Shown piece after piece: positions 29,753 through 39,864 of a stretch of 62,000 bases of DNA. Under the pieces are notes generated by a model, which saw only the letters and a list, made by a program, of their open reading frames with translations, had not been told where the DNA came from and searched no databases. Position numbers and translations under genes: made by a program. Source of the DNA: Symbiodinium natans (taxonomy: Eukaryota; Sar; Dinophyceae; Suessiales; Symbiodiniaceae); assembly GCA_905221605.1 (NCBI GenBank), contig CAJNDS010000768.1:208359-270358 (forward strand). Reading direction: 5' to 3'. Position 1 is the stretch's first letter, and each line of letters starts with the position of its first letter.

Positions 29753-30500
29753 ACTTTATAGGAGTGAGGGCGTTGCCTGGAGTTTCAAGAAACAGCACGC
29801 CCCAGAATCCTGCTAAAGCGCACCCAAGGGGCATGCTGAGGGATTGTTGCGGGTCCACATCTCCGAACTGGCAGGCAAGACTCAGCGAGATCTCTTTGGG
29901 GATCCCTAAACCCTAAACCCTAAACCCTAAACCCTAAACCCTAAACCCTAAACCCTAAACCCTAAACCCTAAACCCTAAACCCTAAACCCTAAACCCTAG
30001 CCTTTTCTGTTGGGGCCGGCTTACGCCTAAACGTCTGGAACGCCGCGAAGAGTCACTCCCTGAGCCCCTCATGCCCTAGGACCCTAAACCCTAAACCCTA
30101 AACCCTAAACCCTAAACCCTAAACCCTAAACCCTAAACCCTAAACCCAAACACTCTCCCTGGGCCTCTCCCACTGCTTTAAGGCTTCCATGGCGATGTCC
30201 GGGTCCGACTTGCGCAGCATGGCCTCGCTTCCCGGGTCGAGAAATGGAGCACTTGGAGGTTCACGGTACTTATTTTTACCAATTATAACTGTACTTATAT
30301 TTAACCAATTCTAACTGTGCTTTTGCTAACCAATTCTAACTGTACTTATATGTAACCAAATATGACTGTACTTTTTACCCACTTATAAGCCCCTTAGGTG
30401 CCCTAAAATGGTGATAGTTATAAGTACAGTTACTAAATTGAGTTAATAAGTACCATGAACCTCCAAAGCAGGTGTCAGGTGGTAGTGGCCACCCACTCAA
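29753..30500 (-). CDS. Hypothetical gene with telomeric repeat in two introns
   Basis: Exons read in order on the minus strand. About 30495-30467 (GGHYHLTPA) is followed by MITE family 2 (30466-30252). Then 30250-30152 (FLDPGSEAMLRKSDPDIAME, ending GAGAGT|gtttgggtttaggg), intron 30151-30076, exon 30075-30027 (MRGSGSDSSRRSRRLG, then a GC donor TTAG|gcgtaagc), a telomeric intron ending tttag|, and exon 29905-29753 (IPKEISLSLACQFGDVDPQQ and on). Phases agree with the GC-AG choice. Deleting the MITE and one AGCA copy makes the first two pieces one frame. No family recognised; the downstream exon beyond 29667 is uncertain. Confidence 0.5.
29903..29999 (-). repeat. Telomeric block, CCCTAAA
   Basis: Fourteen perfect units; on the minus strand its end TTTAG|GG serves as the proposed acceptor. 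Confidence 0.97.
30081..30148 (-). repeat. Telomeric block, CCCTAAA
   Basis: Ten units inside the 76 bp intron 30076-30151. Confidence 0.97.
30252..30466. mobile_element. MITE family 2, copy b
   Basis: Same TIR as copy a, longer interior with repeated AACCAATTCTAACTGTACTT. AGCA lies on both sides. Interrupts an otherwise continuous minus-strand reading frame. Confidence 0.8.
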
Positions 30501-30529
30501 AGAACCATAAAGCACATTGGGGTTTTACG

Positions 30530-30616
30530 CAAACAGGGGACCCCTAAATAGACCCCACATAGTAGGATTCCCTTATCATCAGGACCTCCAACAAGGTACC
30601 CGAACTTCGGAAACCA
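30530..30616. mobile_element. MITE family 4-related copy, inverted relative to 8321
   Basis: Its complement reads TTCCGAAGTTCGGGTACC ... AAGGGAATCCTACTATG, matching the copy near 8.3 kb over about 70 bp. Confidence 0.6.
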
Positions 30617-30872
30617 CCATAATATGAACTCAGGAGCTGGCTGGCCAACTCTGCACCCCCAAGAATCCTCATGTCGATTTCGGGGGTGCACGCTTGGACT
30701 TCAACCCCTGCCCCATCGCCTTAGCGGCTGCGTCGAGCTCGTTGTTCTCAAGGAGCCCCTCGTCCTCCAAAGCTTCAGGCTTTGGCCCTTCGAGGTTGTA
30801 AGTCAGGGCTTCAGATTCTTGGGATTGCGCGCAGTTTGCGTTGTTTCCTGAAGACTTGCAAAGGAAGTTAGG

Positions 30873-31427
30873 CTACAGCAGGTCGGAGCAACTTGTTTTT
30901 GGCAGGAACGCGGGAACCGTGACTGCCATGTGACGTGCGATCGGCTCGTGCCGTGATGCTTCAAAAAGTCGCCGGCAATCTGAATTAATTTGGCTCGTAC
31001 AATGGGTTTGGGATGCGACCGCGAGAAGCTGAACGAAAAAACGCGAGCTGACCGTGAGCTCTAACGTAGAGACTCCGATCCCCCGCAAGACCGGGCTTAG
31101 GGCCACCACATTGCGCTGCAGTGGTTGGCAAACCACCTTGTTCTCTTGCAAGCGTGCCTGAGAGTTGTGATCGACATTTTGTGCAATGCAGAAATTGGTA
31201 ATGACACATTGCTTGGGAGACATACCGGAACAGTAACGTTCCCAATTTTTTTTTAGAACGGCGAGACCGGTGTACCTGGAGCAAGGGCCCCCGCCGTTCC
31301 GCCGCGCTTGCTCCGCCCGGTCCCATCCCCGCGTTATTGCCACGACTTTGACCACGAATGAAGCGTGCGATTTGTCATAAGAAGCTTTTTGGGAATTCGG
31401 AGCTCTGAATCCAAAGCAGCTGGTCAA
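30873..31427 (-). CDS. Hypothetical ORF, 184 codons
   Basis: Includes SFVVKVVAITRGWDRAEQAR and many basic and cysteine residues, and ends in a stop after TSCSDLL. It lies in a 2 kb stretch without telomeric repeat. No motif recognised. Confidence 0.35.
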   Translation of the reverse strand: MTSCFGFRAPNSQKASYDKSHASFVVKVVAITRGWDRAEQARRNGGGPCSRYTGLAVLKKNWERYCSGMSPKQCVITNFCIAQNVDHNSQARLQENKVVCQPLQRNVVALSPVLRGIGVSTLELTVSSRFFVQLLAVASQTHCTSQINSDCRRLFEASRHEPIARHMAVTVPAFLPKTSCSDLL

Positions 31428-31944
31428 TGCTTCCTATCCCTTCGCTCAGGAGGCGAACTGGAGTCTATGGTTTCGCAGTGCAGGGATTGTGCAATGGATC
31501 TTGGCTGACTTGGCTTTCAAGATGTGGGTAACGGACAGGCGACTCACGGTATAGGGCTTGGAGTTTCTGGCTCATGGCATACAGGGGAAGAACAACCAAG
31601 TTTCCGCAGGCCAAGTTGGTCATCGTCAGGCTGGCACAAGTACGCTCATAAGAAAAAAAGGTTGGACTTTCGGGCCTCTTCTGTGGAAGGGGAAGCAGCA
31701 GCTCTGTGTCACAAAAAGTAGTGTATCCCACCGGTATGCGTGACATGCATGTAGCATGCGACTGCCCAAAACAAGCCCAAAGTAGCCCACCCTGCAGGCC
31801 AAGGCCTCCAGAAACTGCAGGCGCTCCTGGAAGTGAGGCGTAAGAGGGGCTCTGCTCGGGCCCGGCTTCTACAGCCAACCCTCAAGCTCTCCATCTCCCA
31901 ATCTCGAAACCTCTGGGCAGAAGCCATCGACACACGATAGGAAC

Positions 31945-32018
31945 CTGGCTGTCCTCCACCATCTCCGGGGTACACTCCTCCTCCTCGCTACCATCGCGAC
32001 TTCGGCTGCGCTCGCGCC
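31945..32018 (-). CDS. Acidic/RS exon after a telomeric block
   Basis: Acceptor ctctgctcggcag|, then RERSRSRDGSEEEECTPEMV and EDSQ, then |gttcct. 24 codons plus two bases. The upstream block reads CCCTAAA on this strand. Confidence 0.5.
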
Positions 32019-32053
32019 CTGCCGAGCAGAGCGTTCAAGCGCATGGCTGAAGA

Positions 32054-32112
32054 GGTTTAGGGTTTAGGGTTTAGGGTTTAGGGTTTAGGGTTTAGGGTTT
32101 AGGGTTTAGGGG
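32054..32112 (+). repeat. Telomeric block, TTTAGGG
   Basis: Eight units; upstream of the acidic RS exon on the minus strand. Confidence 0.97.
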
Positions 32113-32151
32113 GCATCTGCAAGCCACAGTGGCTTTTTGGCTTCGGTTTGT

Positions 32152-32283
32152 TTAAAGGTCGCTGAACATAGAATCTCCTGGCCTCAATGCGGAACGTCCC
32201 GGAACCCAAATTGCTCCTGACCTTCCTCTTTCTGAAGCCCCATTGGCCCAATGCCACTTGAGCTCCGATGGCGCGCCTGACAT
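32152..32283 (-). CDS. Hypothetical 43-residue ORF or terminal exon
   Basis: ATG to TAA: MSGAPSELKWHWANGASERG, then RSGAIWVPGRSALRPG and a short tail. Two other minus-strand frames are open here, but this one has the most natural composition. It could be the last exon of a longer gene starting upstream. Confidence 0.4.
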   Translation of the reverse strand: MSGAPSELKWHWANGASERGRSGAIWVPGRSALRPGDSMFSDL

Positions 32284-32917
32284 CTGTGTCCTTTCTGGCG
32301 CGGGGTCCTGCAGATCGACCCTCTAAGGCGCAGTTGCGTAGAGTTTGATTGTGCTTGGTTCGGATGTTGCGCTCCACCCCAATACTCAAAAACATATTGC
32401 GCCTCCTTCACGTTGCGCCAACTGACATGGGCTATCAGACTTGCCTTGCTCAGACTCACCGCATCAGTCTCATCGGACGATGGCTGGGCTGTCTGTTCAT
32501 ACCAAGATGATGGATCGCGCACTCGAACCTCAAACGCAAGCTTAGATCATTGGCCACTGGAGGCTTGCTCCCACTGAACGGCTTGGGCCCGCCCTAGACT
32601 AAACGTGCCCGACACCCCGCGAGCCCTCTAACAAAGCATCCGAGCCCGAAGCCCTCACCATCAAACCATGGGGCCAAAGTTTGGTCCTCGTGCACGAGGC
32701 CCGTCGCACATCACACCTACGCCTACCCATTGGATATCTCAGCTGGGCGTAAGCAGAACAACGAACGCGTATTGGAACTCTCTCAGAATTAACTGAGAAC
32801 TTGCGGGGAATTTACCAAGGGTGCATTTTGGAGTGGCAGGGGCATAGTCGTTGGTCACTGGCAAAACTTTGTTTGGGGTGCTGGTGGTGCGTCTTGAGTG
32901 CTGTCGCTCTCCCTCGT

Positions 32918-33473
32918 CTCGCTCTTCTCTCTTCTCTCTTCTCTCTTCTCTCTTCTCTCTTCTCTCTTCTCTCTTCTCTCTTCTCTCTCTCTTCTCTCTT
33001 CTCTCTTCTCTCTTCTCTCTCTGTCGCTCTCCCTCGTCTCGCTCTTCTCTCTTCTCTCTTCTCTCTTCTCTCTTCTCTCTTCTCTCTTCTCTCTTCTCTC
33101 TTCTCTCTTCTCTCTTCTCTCTTCTCTCTTCTCTCTTCTCTCTTCTCTCTTCTCTCTTCTCTCTTCTCTTCTCTCTTCTCTCTTCTCTTCTCTCTTCTCT
33201 CTTCTCTCTTCTCTCTTCTCTCTTCTCTCTTCTCTCTCTTCTCTCTTCTCTTCTCTCTTCTCTCTTCTCTCTCCTCTTCTCTCTTCTCTTTCTCTCTTTC
33301 TTCTCTTCTCTCTTCTCTCTCTGTCTTCTCTCTTCTCTCTCTCTCCCTTCTCTCTCTCTCTTCTCTCTTCTCTCTTCTCTCTTCTCTCTTCTCTCTTCTC
33401 TCTTCTCTCTTCTCTCTTCTCTCTTCTCTCTTCTCTCTTCTCTCTTCTCTCTCGCTCTCTCTCTCTCTCTCTC

Positions 33474-33514
<41 letters not shown>

Positions 33515-33535
33515 CTCTCTCTCGCTCTCTCTGGC
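32918..33535. repeat. 600 bp pyrimidine tract
   Basis: (TCTCTTC)n and (CT)n on the plus strand, with one longer unit starting GTCGCTCTCCCTCGTCTCG repeated at 32902 and 33022. All frames on both strands are open; no gene. Confidence 0.95.
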
Positions 33536-34099
33536 AACTTCCCTAGCCCCAACCCTGTATAGCGCCCGAGAACTGTCTCAGAACCGTGAGACTCTCTACA
33601 CAAACTCGGCCCAGGCCAAATCAAGAAGCGGCTGTGTTTGGGGTTGAAGGACACTGGGTCAAAGGATTTCAGTCCCATTTTTGGGGGGCAGGGGCACATA
33701 GCACTGCTTTGGGAATCAATTTGAGGTGCATTTTTAGCTCACAGCCAAGGCCTGCGTGCGGTTGATAATCGCGGCGCAAAACTGAGATAGCACTGTCTGG
33801 CGCTCTCCGCAGAATGCGAGCACACGGTGAACTTGGCATGGCCAGCAGTACATCGGTAACAGGTGCAACAGAGTTCCTTGTCTTCAAGCACAAACATGTC
33901 CACTCATTAGAATCCCAATGCGGAGCACAGCACGCTAAGGCTCTACGAGTGCTACAAGCCCCGCGGCTGCCAGGGCCAAAACCTTGAAACCCGAAATGCC
34001 CTAAGGGCGCCAAACCCCAAATGGCCGATAGGACCCAAAGGCCCGAAAGGACGCTCATACTTCCCTAAACCTTACCCAAACACACCCGAAGACCACGAT

Positions 34100-34207
34100 T
34101 TGCTTAAGAACCCCCAAATATATGAAACAACAGTCCCGATATTGCCCTTACAAGGAATCATATCTTCTTTTTTTGTGGGGGGGGAGGGGAGGGGGTTCTT
34201 AAGCAAA
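34100..34207. mobile_element. MITE family 3, copy b
   Basis: Same TIR TTGCTTAAGAACCCCC / GGGGGTTCTTAAGCAAA; different interior length. Confidence 0.8.
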
Positions 34208-34231
34208 TAGTAGAAGATTCATCCAAAATTT

Positions 34232-34268
34232 CCCTAAACCCTAAATCCTAAACCCTAAACCCTAAACC
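34232..34268 (-). repeat. Telomeric block, CCCTAAA
   Basis: Five units, one CCCTAAAT. Confidence 0.95.
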
Positions 34269-34269
34269 A

Positions 34270-34398
34270 ATGGCTGCCACGCGCCACGGAGTCCCAGGCT
34301 CACAGGCGCTCGCGGGCGGAGAGGCGCGGCGCCAACAGCCCCCGCTATGTCCCCCTTTTGTCGGCCCTGCCCCAAGCAGGGACCTACAAAGGACCTAG
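34270..34398 (+). CDS. Possible short ORF beside a telomeric block
   Basis: Starts MAATRHGVPGSQALAGGEAR directly after the CCCTAAA block and ends in TAG after 42 codons. Alanine/proline-rich; weak evidence. Confidence 0.25.
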   Translation: MAATRHGVPGSQALAGGEARRQQPPLCPPFVGPAPSRDLQRT

Positions 34399-35069
34399 AG
34401 TGTTTCAGGTGTTCAGGTAGGTCTTGGACTTTGAGAGTTTAAGTTAGGGCTGGGTTGTTTTGGGGAGCTATCTAAGCCAGCAAACTTCTGAATCTTGAAA
34501 AGGAGCAGACCATCTGGAGAAGGAACCCTAAACGAGAGGCTTGGCTGGGTCTAGATAAGACGGATGATGGCCGCAGGAGGAATAGCTCGGAGCCATGGGA
34601 AAGTTTGTGGCAATGGATGCGGTTAAGCGGCAGTTCGCCGTGCACGCGCTGGGGTTGCCACAGTACTGTATGACCCCTCGGGGCCCCTCGTGGGTGCGAA
34701 TGGCTAGAAGCTTCGCTGAATGCAGCATGTAAACCCTGCATCCCGCCGATTCTGCTTCGAGTTTGATTTGTAGTCCCTGGCCCAGAAACCAAGGATTGTG
34801 GTGTGTTGGCGGACTGTGGAATGTCGGGTATAAGACTGCCCCTCAACATATCTACACCTTTGGGGGGAGCCGTAGCCAATGCAGTTCGCTCGCTGAGTGC
34901 ATAGACTTCAAAGCCGAGTTCGCACAGACAGAGGTATCTTCTGAACGACGGAGATTCTACATTCCCAGCATCACTCTGCCCGAGTTCCCACGATGCTCGC
35001 AAACAGAAGGATCATGAATCAGGTCAAACGCTGCAATCAGCATCAATGCTACAACTCTCCAGTGCTATA

Positions 35070-35135
35070 ACCCTAAACCCTAAACCCTAAACCCTAAACC
35101 CTAAATCCCTCAACCCTGAACCCCTAAACCCTAAA
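35070..35135 (-). repeat. Telomeric block, CCCTAAA
   Basis: Right half degenerate (CCCTCAA, CCCTGAA). Confidence 0.95.
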
Positions 35136-35167
35136 GTAGCCTAAAAAGGTGTGAACCTGACACTAAG

Positions 35168-35257
35168 CCACACGCTGGGAGTGAGAAGGAAAGGCACGGA
35201 AGGCTTTGCTTCGCCCACGCTGGGACCATCGAATACCCCGCGGCGGCTACGCTTAGG
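35168..35257 (+). CDS. 30-codon exon flanked by telomeric blocks
   Basis: Block, then acctgacactaag|, PHAGSEKERHGRLCFAHAGT, IEYPAAATLR, then |gtttaggg. The length is a multiple of three and free of stops. Confidence 0.5.
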
Positions 35258-35361
35258 GTTTAGGGTTTAGGGTTTAGGGTTTAGGGTTTAGGGCTTAGGG
35301 CTTAGGGCTTAGGGCTTAGGGCTTAGGGCTTAGGGCTTAGGGTTAGGGTTTAGGGTTTATG
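35258..35361 (+). repeat. Telomeric block with CTTAGGG patch
   Basis: Five standard units then seven CTTAGGG units. Confidence 0.97.
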
Positions 35362-36088
35362 GGAGAGTTGGTAGGGTTAGTTTTCAGGTTTGATATAGGG
35401 ATCTCACGAGAAGTAGCCTGGCATTGGGTCCAAGACATCACATCCTTGCGACAGACGAAAGCAAGCCGATTGTTCAAAATGTTTGTCAAACCTTGGGGGG
35501 GGAGGGTAAGCCAGTAGGCGAAGGGATTGAAGCGAATCTTCTTGTTCCTCCCGAGGCAGAAACTGATGGCCCAGAGTCTAGACAAGAGTCAGGCTCATTT
35601 CTCTGGGGTCTTCCAGGAGGCCACCACCTGCCAGTACTTGCGAGGCTTCAGTGCTTCGAGCAGTGATGACTTCAGAAGGTTGGGGGGCCGTCATGAGGGG
35701 TTTGGAAGCGAAATCCGAGCTTTCAGGCCTCTTGGCTTATCTCCCCAGAATCAGAACTACCATGCCCCCGAGAGGATCATGCGATTATAATAATCACGAA
35801 CGGGTAAGCTCACAACTCAACCAAAGGGAATTCCCAGGGCCATTCGTTTGCATTGCTGTCTTCCCGCCTGAAACTAGCATCCCACGCCGTCAAGTCCGAA
35901 AACACCACGCCTACACCTAAACAACACCCTGAAAGCAGAGAAATAACCCCAGAATCGCAAGGATCAGCGCACCACGACTCCGACGCCACGATGAGCAGCC
36001 AACTGCGTGACCCGCACGTCCCAAACGAAACCCCACATGCGCGCAAGCCGCGCACACTTCATCCCTGGCAGACCCTCAACATCCCCCC

Positions 36089-36194
36089 AAACCCTACAAA
36101 CCCTACAAACCCTGCAAACCCTACAAACCCTACAAACCCTACGAACCCTACGAACCCTAAACCCTAAACCCTAAACCCTAAACCCTAAACCCTA
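36089..36194 (-). repeat. Telomeric block with 9 bp CCCTACAAA units
   Basis: About seven CCCTACAAA-like 9-mers followed by standard 7-mers. Confidence 0.93.
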
Positions 36195-36286
36195 GGCCTG
36201 AACGGCGTGAATCTCCCCAAACGCCCATGAGCACCCGGAGCCTTCCAGGTGCCCGGCTCGCGCTTGCAGCTCTGGAAGCCGAGATC
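36191..36286 (-). CDS. 32-codon exon flanked by telomeric blocks
   Basis: On this strand: CCCTAAA block, cgcactctgcag|, DLGFQSCKREPGTWKAPGAH, GRLGRFTPFRPR, |gtttaggg. An excellent polypyrimidine-CAG acceptor, phase 0 at the end. One of the clearest examples of the pattern. Confidence 0.6.
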
Positions 36287-36301
36287 CTGCAGAGTGCGTA
36301 G

Positions 36302-36374
36302 AGGGTTTAGGGTTTAGGGTTTAGGGTTTAGGGTTTAGGGTTTAGGGTTTAGGGTTTAGGGTTTAGGGTTTAGG
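36302..36374 (+). repeat. Telomeric block, TTTAGGG
   Basis: Ten units, then a G-rich run. Confidence 0.97.
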
Positions 36375-36519
36375 GGGGCGGGGGGTGGGGGGGGTGTTGG
36401 ATGAGGACGTAAATTTCAAGAGTTTACGAGTTAGGTTTGCTTGAACTGGCTCAGTAGTTCATTCTGTGGCTGTCCTGCACATACATGTGTAATTATGCTT
36501 GCGTATTTGTTTGTTGGGG

Positions 36520-36605
36520 GCATGCACGTGCGCGAGTGCGCGTGCGTGTCGTGTCGGTGTGTGGGTGTGCGGGTGGGTGGGTTGTGGGTGTGTGGGTCTG
36601 CGGCT
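36520..36605. repeat. GTGC/GTGG-rich simple sequence
   Basis: Imperfect GT repeats; overlapping open frames are not convincing genes. Confidence 0.8.
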
Positions 36606-37493
36606 GCACGTCTGCCTCTCTGAGTGCGCATCTCTGTGCATTTGTAGGTCTGTGTGCCTGCGTGCCTGTGTATGTGCTCGGATTTGTGATGCTTCCCTAC
36701 TTCTAGTATTTGCAGTGGACGTGCCGCCTCAATCCTAAGCCATGCCAAAAAAAGCTAAGCGATTGAGGTGGGATGCACTCTGCACCTGTAAAAAGACAGG
36801 CGGAATCCAAACCGCCACCAAAGTGATGGCCCTTTCCCCCTTCTACAAAAACAGGTTGTTCAAGCAGTGTTTGTGGCTGCAAGTAAACGCATTCTACAGA
36901 GCCCGAGGGAGGGCACCGTGTCTGCGATTGCAAGGATTTACGAGGGGCCTTCTTCTTATCGCTGCCTCACTCGTCGGTTTCATCGAGTCTCAGTCTCACC
37001 TGCTTGCGCGTGATTGCAAGGGAGTCTGCGTGACGGCAAGGGAGCGCACTTATTCTTATCTGTACACATCTCCGGTCTCACTCTCTGTCACACGTCCTCA
37101 TGCATCCATGCATGTCCGTGCCCATTTATTGCAACACAAGAGAAAGAGACATATTATGGGTGCCACGTTGAGACATGAGAAGACATGAAGCAAATTTCGC
37201 CTTCTTGCCATTTTGGAAGGAGCGGCGTCGCTAACTCATGTGTAGCAGTGGCGTTTAACACTCGAGTGGAACCCCAAAAGGTGCCTGAACTTTGTGCAAA
37301 TAGCCTTTGCAGCACAAACCTCAGGAGACGCCTCAGCTGATGACGAACAGTAAATGACTTGAGCTTGGAAGCCACAACGCGAAGACCGCAAAGCTCCGTT
37401 CAAACTTCGGCCAACACGCACCTCCAGATACAGAAGCCATGAGTCTGCTTGTTACGGTTGAAGATGTAGACATATTTCGCATATGCAGACTCA

Positions 37494-37829
37494 TCAAGAA
37501 AAACAGCTGTAGACATCGGTCACATATCCCAAAAATTGTCCTGCAGGCTCTCCAGGAACTTCGGCATCATCCTGTTGGGAACAGTACAGACTCATAAGGT
37601 TTTCCCCCCTTTTACGTGCGCGTGGGGTTTCGGACGCCGCGAATGAAACCTGAGCGACACAAGGAGCTACAATGTCAACCCAGACGCCCCCTCCCGAAAT
37701 CAACATAAATTCCAACACAAGTACGCGAACCCGCTCCAAAATACCGTCTGTGACGCACGTGCCCGCTGTCACGGAAGCATTGCAAGAGCGCCGCGCAGAG
37801 CTTGCATCGAGCAGACTATACCACTGCAA
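37494..37829 (-). CDS. Hypothetical ORF, strand uncertain
   Basis: 111-codon frame ending AGQFLGYVTDVYSCFS and stop, with a hydrophobic central part. The plus strand (37672-37989) is open too, starting MSTQTPPPEININSNTSTRT, so either could be the gene or neither. Confidence 0.3.
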   Translation of the reverse strand: MQWYSLLDASSARRSCNASVTAGTCVTDGILERVRVLVLEFMLISGGGVWVDIVAPCVAQVSFAASETPRARKRGENLMSLYCSQQDDAEVPGEPAGQFLGYVTDVYSCFS

Positions 37830-38308
37830 GCTTCACAGTTGGGATAGGATGCTGTTGGGCTGTGGGACTAGCAAGTTGGGTGTCGGCGTGCATACGAAGA
37901 GGGGAGATGAAGATCGTCTGTGTGAACATGCAGGTAAGCCACCAGGACTACGAATCAGCAACCGCACCTCAAAACATAACAACGAATAGCCCTCGCCACC
38001 TGGAACTGAGCCTAAGCCTGAAAGTTTGCCAAATTCAGCTTCGAATACGCGAAGTTCATCCAATGAAGTCAACACGGGTCCTGTCACCAGAAGAGCGCAT
38101 GAAACCTGAAAACCCCCAACCCGAACGATCTGCCGGCGCCTGCGACATTAAACCTGCCGAGCCTTACAGTATCACCGAAAAAAGCACCCATACTTGAAAC
38201 AAAAGGACAAAGAGGACAAACAAAAAAAACAAACACAAAGAACCAAAGCAAACAGAACGAACAGGACAAACAGGGCCCTGAAACTCTAAAAGCTTGAAAA
38301 CTGAAACC

Positions 38309-38315
38309 CCCCCCG

Positions 38316-38365
<50 letters not shown>
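38309..38365. repeat. Poly-C tract
   Basis: About 57 C with a single G, ending in CAG just before a telomeric block. Length may be unreliable. Confidence 0.9.
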
Positions 38366-38371
38366 AGCAAC

Positions 38372-38442
38372 TCTAAACCCTAAACCCTAAACCCTAAACC
38401 CTAAACCCTAAACCCTAAACCCTAAACCCTAAACCCTAAACC
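38372..38442 (-). repeat. Telomeric block, CCCTAAA
   Basis: Ten units right after the poly-C tract. Confidence 0.97.
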
Positions 38443-38474
38443 TGACAACCCGCCCACTGCCCCGGAGTGTCAAG

Positions 38475-38547
38475 AGACGAGTGGCGACTCCAGGAGCTCT
38501 GCGAAGGAAACCGGGGAGCCGTTCACGAACTCGTGGTTGAAGCCCCG
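38475..38547 (+). CDS. Hypothetical exon between telomeric blocks
   Basis: cggagtgtcaag|, then TSGDSRSSAKETGEPFTNSW and LKP, then CCCCG|gtgcgc. Preceded by a poly-C tract and CCCTAAA block, followed by a TTTAGGG block. Confidence 0.5.
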
Positions 38548-38569
38548 GTGCGCCTTTTTAAAGTGGATT

Positions 38570-38613
38570 TTTAGGGTTTAGGGTTTAGGGTTTAGGGTTT
38601 AGGGTTTAGGGTT
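38570..38613 (+). repeat. Telomeric block, TTTAGGG
   Basis: Six units. Confidence 0.95.
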
Positions 38614-38634
38614 AAGCAGACTTGAGTGGTGCTT

Positions 38635-38688
38635 TTTAGGGTTTCGGGTTTGGGGGTTTAGGGTTTAGGGGTATTAGGGGTTTAGGGC
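38635..38688 (+). repeat. Degenerate telomeric trace
   Basis: TTTAGGG with TTTCGGG, TTTGGGG and TATTAGGGG variants. Confidence 0.75.
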
Positions 38689-38754
38689 CGGTTTGCCCAG
38701 TTAACCCTTGACGTCGAGGGTTCGGATCGAAGATGCCCGCAAGCTCTAAACCTG

Positions 38755-38833
38755 TTGCGGCACATTGTGCTCTCATTTGCTGCGCGCCGCATGCTCTCGG
38801 CTTCTTGAGTTTTGCTGACTTGTTGACAGGCAT
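38755..38833 (-). CDS. Hypothetical exon, helical
   Basis: After ttggggtcag|, reads HACQQVSKTQEAESMRRAAN and ESTMCRN, then CAG|gtttag. Probably the same transcription unit as the frames at 38886-39514. Confidence 0.45.
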
Positions 38834-38885
38834 GAGCTGACCCCAAAGGCTGCTCCCCATACGCCCTTGCGGTTAAATTCCTCCG

Positions 38886-39104
38886 CTATGGAAGGCCCAA
38901 CCCAGCAGCAAGACTCAAGAGGTGCCAGGGCACATAGTACCACCAGGAGGCAGCACCATCACCCCAGTTGTCCACGAGGTGCTGGGAGTCAACTACGACC
39001 TGTGCTTCTATCACGCCACGGTTGATGCGAGCTTCGGTCGTCTTGGCGATTAGGGGTAGCTGATGCCCGAGAAGGTTGGTGCAAAAGTGTGCGTGCTTCG
39101 GCAT
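38886..39104 (-). CDS. Hypothetical protein, 72 residues
   Basis: Complete ATG-TAG frame: MPKHAHFCTNLLGHQLPLIA, a central VIEAQVVVDSQHLVDNWGDG and a hydrophobic aromatic end (WWYYVPWHLLSLAAGL) that could span or bind a membrane. It may be an exon continuing from upstream. Confidence 0.5.
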   Translation of the reverse strand: MPKHAHFCTNLLGHQLPLIAKTTEARINRGVIEAQVVVDSQHLVDNWGDGAASWWYYVPWHLLSLAAGLGLP

Positions 39105-39146
39105 TTTTCACTCTTTGGGGCAGTTTCCATTTGCTTTCAAGGCTGC

Positions 39147-39514
39147 TTATCCACCCACTTGAACTTGAGTGTTCATCTGAGGAGGCCTTCCCCCGGAACC
39201 ACTCGCTCGAAGCAAACAGCTAGCTAGTTGAAAACTCGAAGAATCCTGGGCTTCTGAGCTTGCAAGAACCTGGAGCATAAGCTGCATCAAGACATGTGCA
39301 ATAGTGAGGGCCCGGCATGTGTCGGAAACTCTTGTATCTCCCGAACCTTTCTTGCCACGAACCCACATAGAGGCACAACAGGGTCCAAAGACACTAGGGT
39401 TCTGTTGATCTTCGACACTAAAGGACTCCTAAGCAGGGTGCTATCAGGATACAGGGATTGGCCAAAGGAAGAACCAATCAGAATTGATACCTTCCAGGAT
39501 GCTACACATACCAA
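39147..39514 (-). CDS. Hypothetical exons
   Basis: Two overlapping minus-strand frames: LYPDSTLLRSPLVSKINRTL... (39514-39287) and TCRALTIAHVLMQLMLQVLA... (39368-39147). A frame change through a short intron or a sequencing error would join them. Confidence 0.4.
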
Positions 39515-39586
39515 GAGTTGCAGGTATCTTTCTCACGCCGCGGCGTGTAGTGACAACAGACTTGCAGGATGAAAAAAAGTGCTTCC

Positions 39587-39775
39587 CCTAAACCCTAAAC
39601 CCTAAACCCTGAACCCTGAACCCTAAACCCTAAACCCTAAACCCTAAACCCTAAACCCTAAACCCTAAACCCTAAACCCTAAACCCTAAACCCTAAACCC
39701 TAAACCCTAAACCCTAAACCCTACCCTAAACCCTAAACCCTAAACCCTAAACCCTAAACCCTAAGCCTTAGGGTT
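39587..39775 (-). repeat. Telomeric block, CCCTAAA, long
   Basis: About 26 units with two CCCTGAA and one CCCTA. Confidence 0.98.
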
Positions 39776-39864
39776 TGGTCTTGGTTTGCTTTGTTGGCTT
39801 CCAAGGCATGACGCTCCCGGAATGGGGGGCATAAGGGGGGGGGCTTGGCTTGCTTGGCTTTCAG

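Noticed and set aside
32812-33699. Frames of 230-295 codons rich in R/E/K or S/L
   Set aside because: All lie in a pure CT repeat, open in every frame on both strands; composition, not coding.
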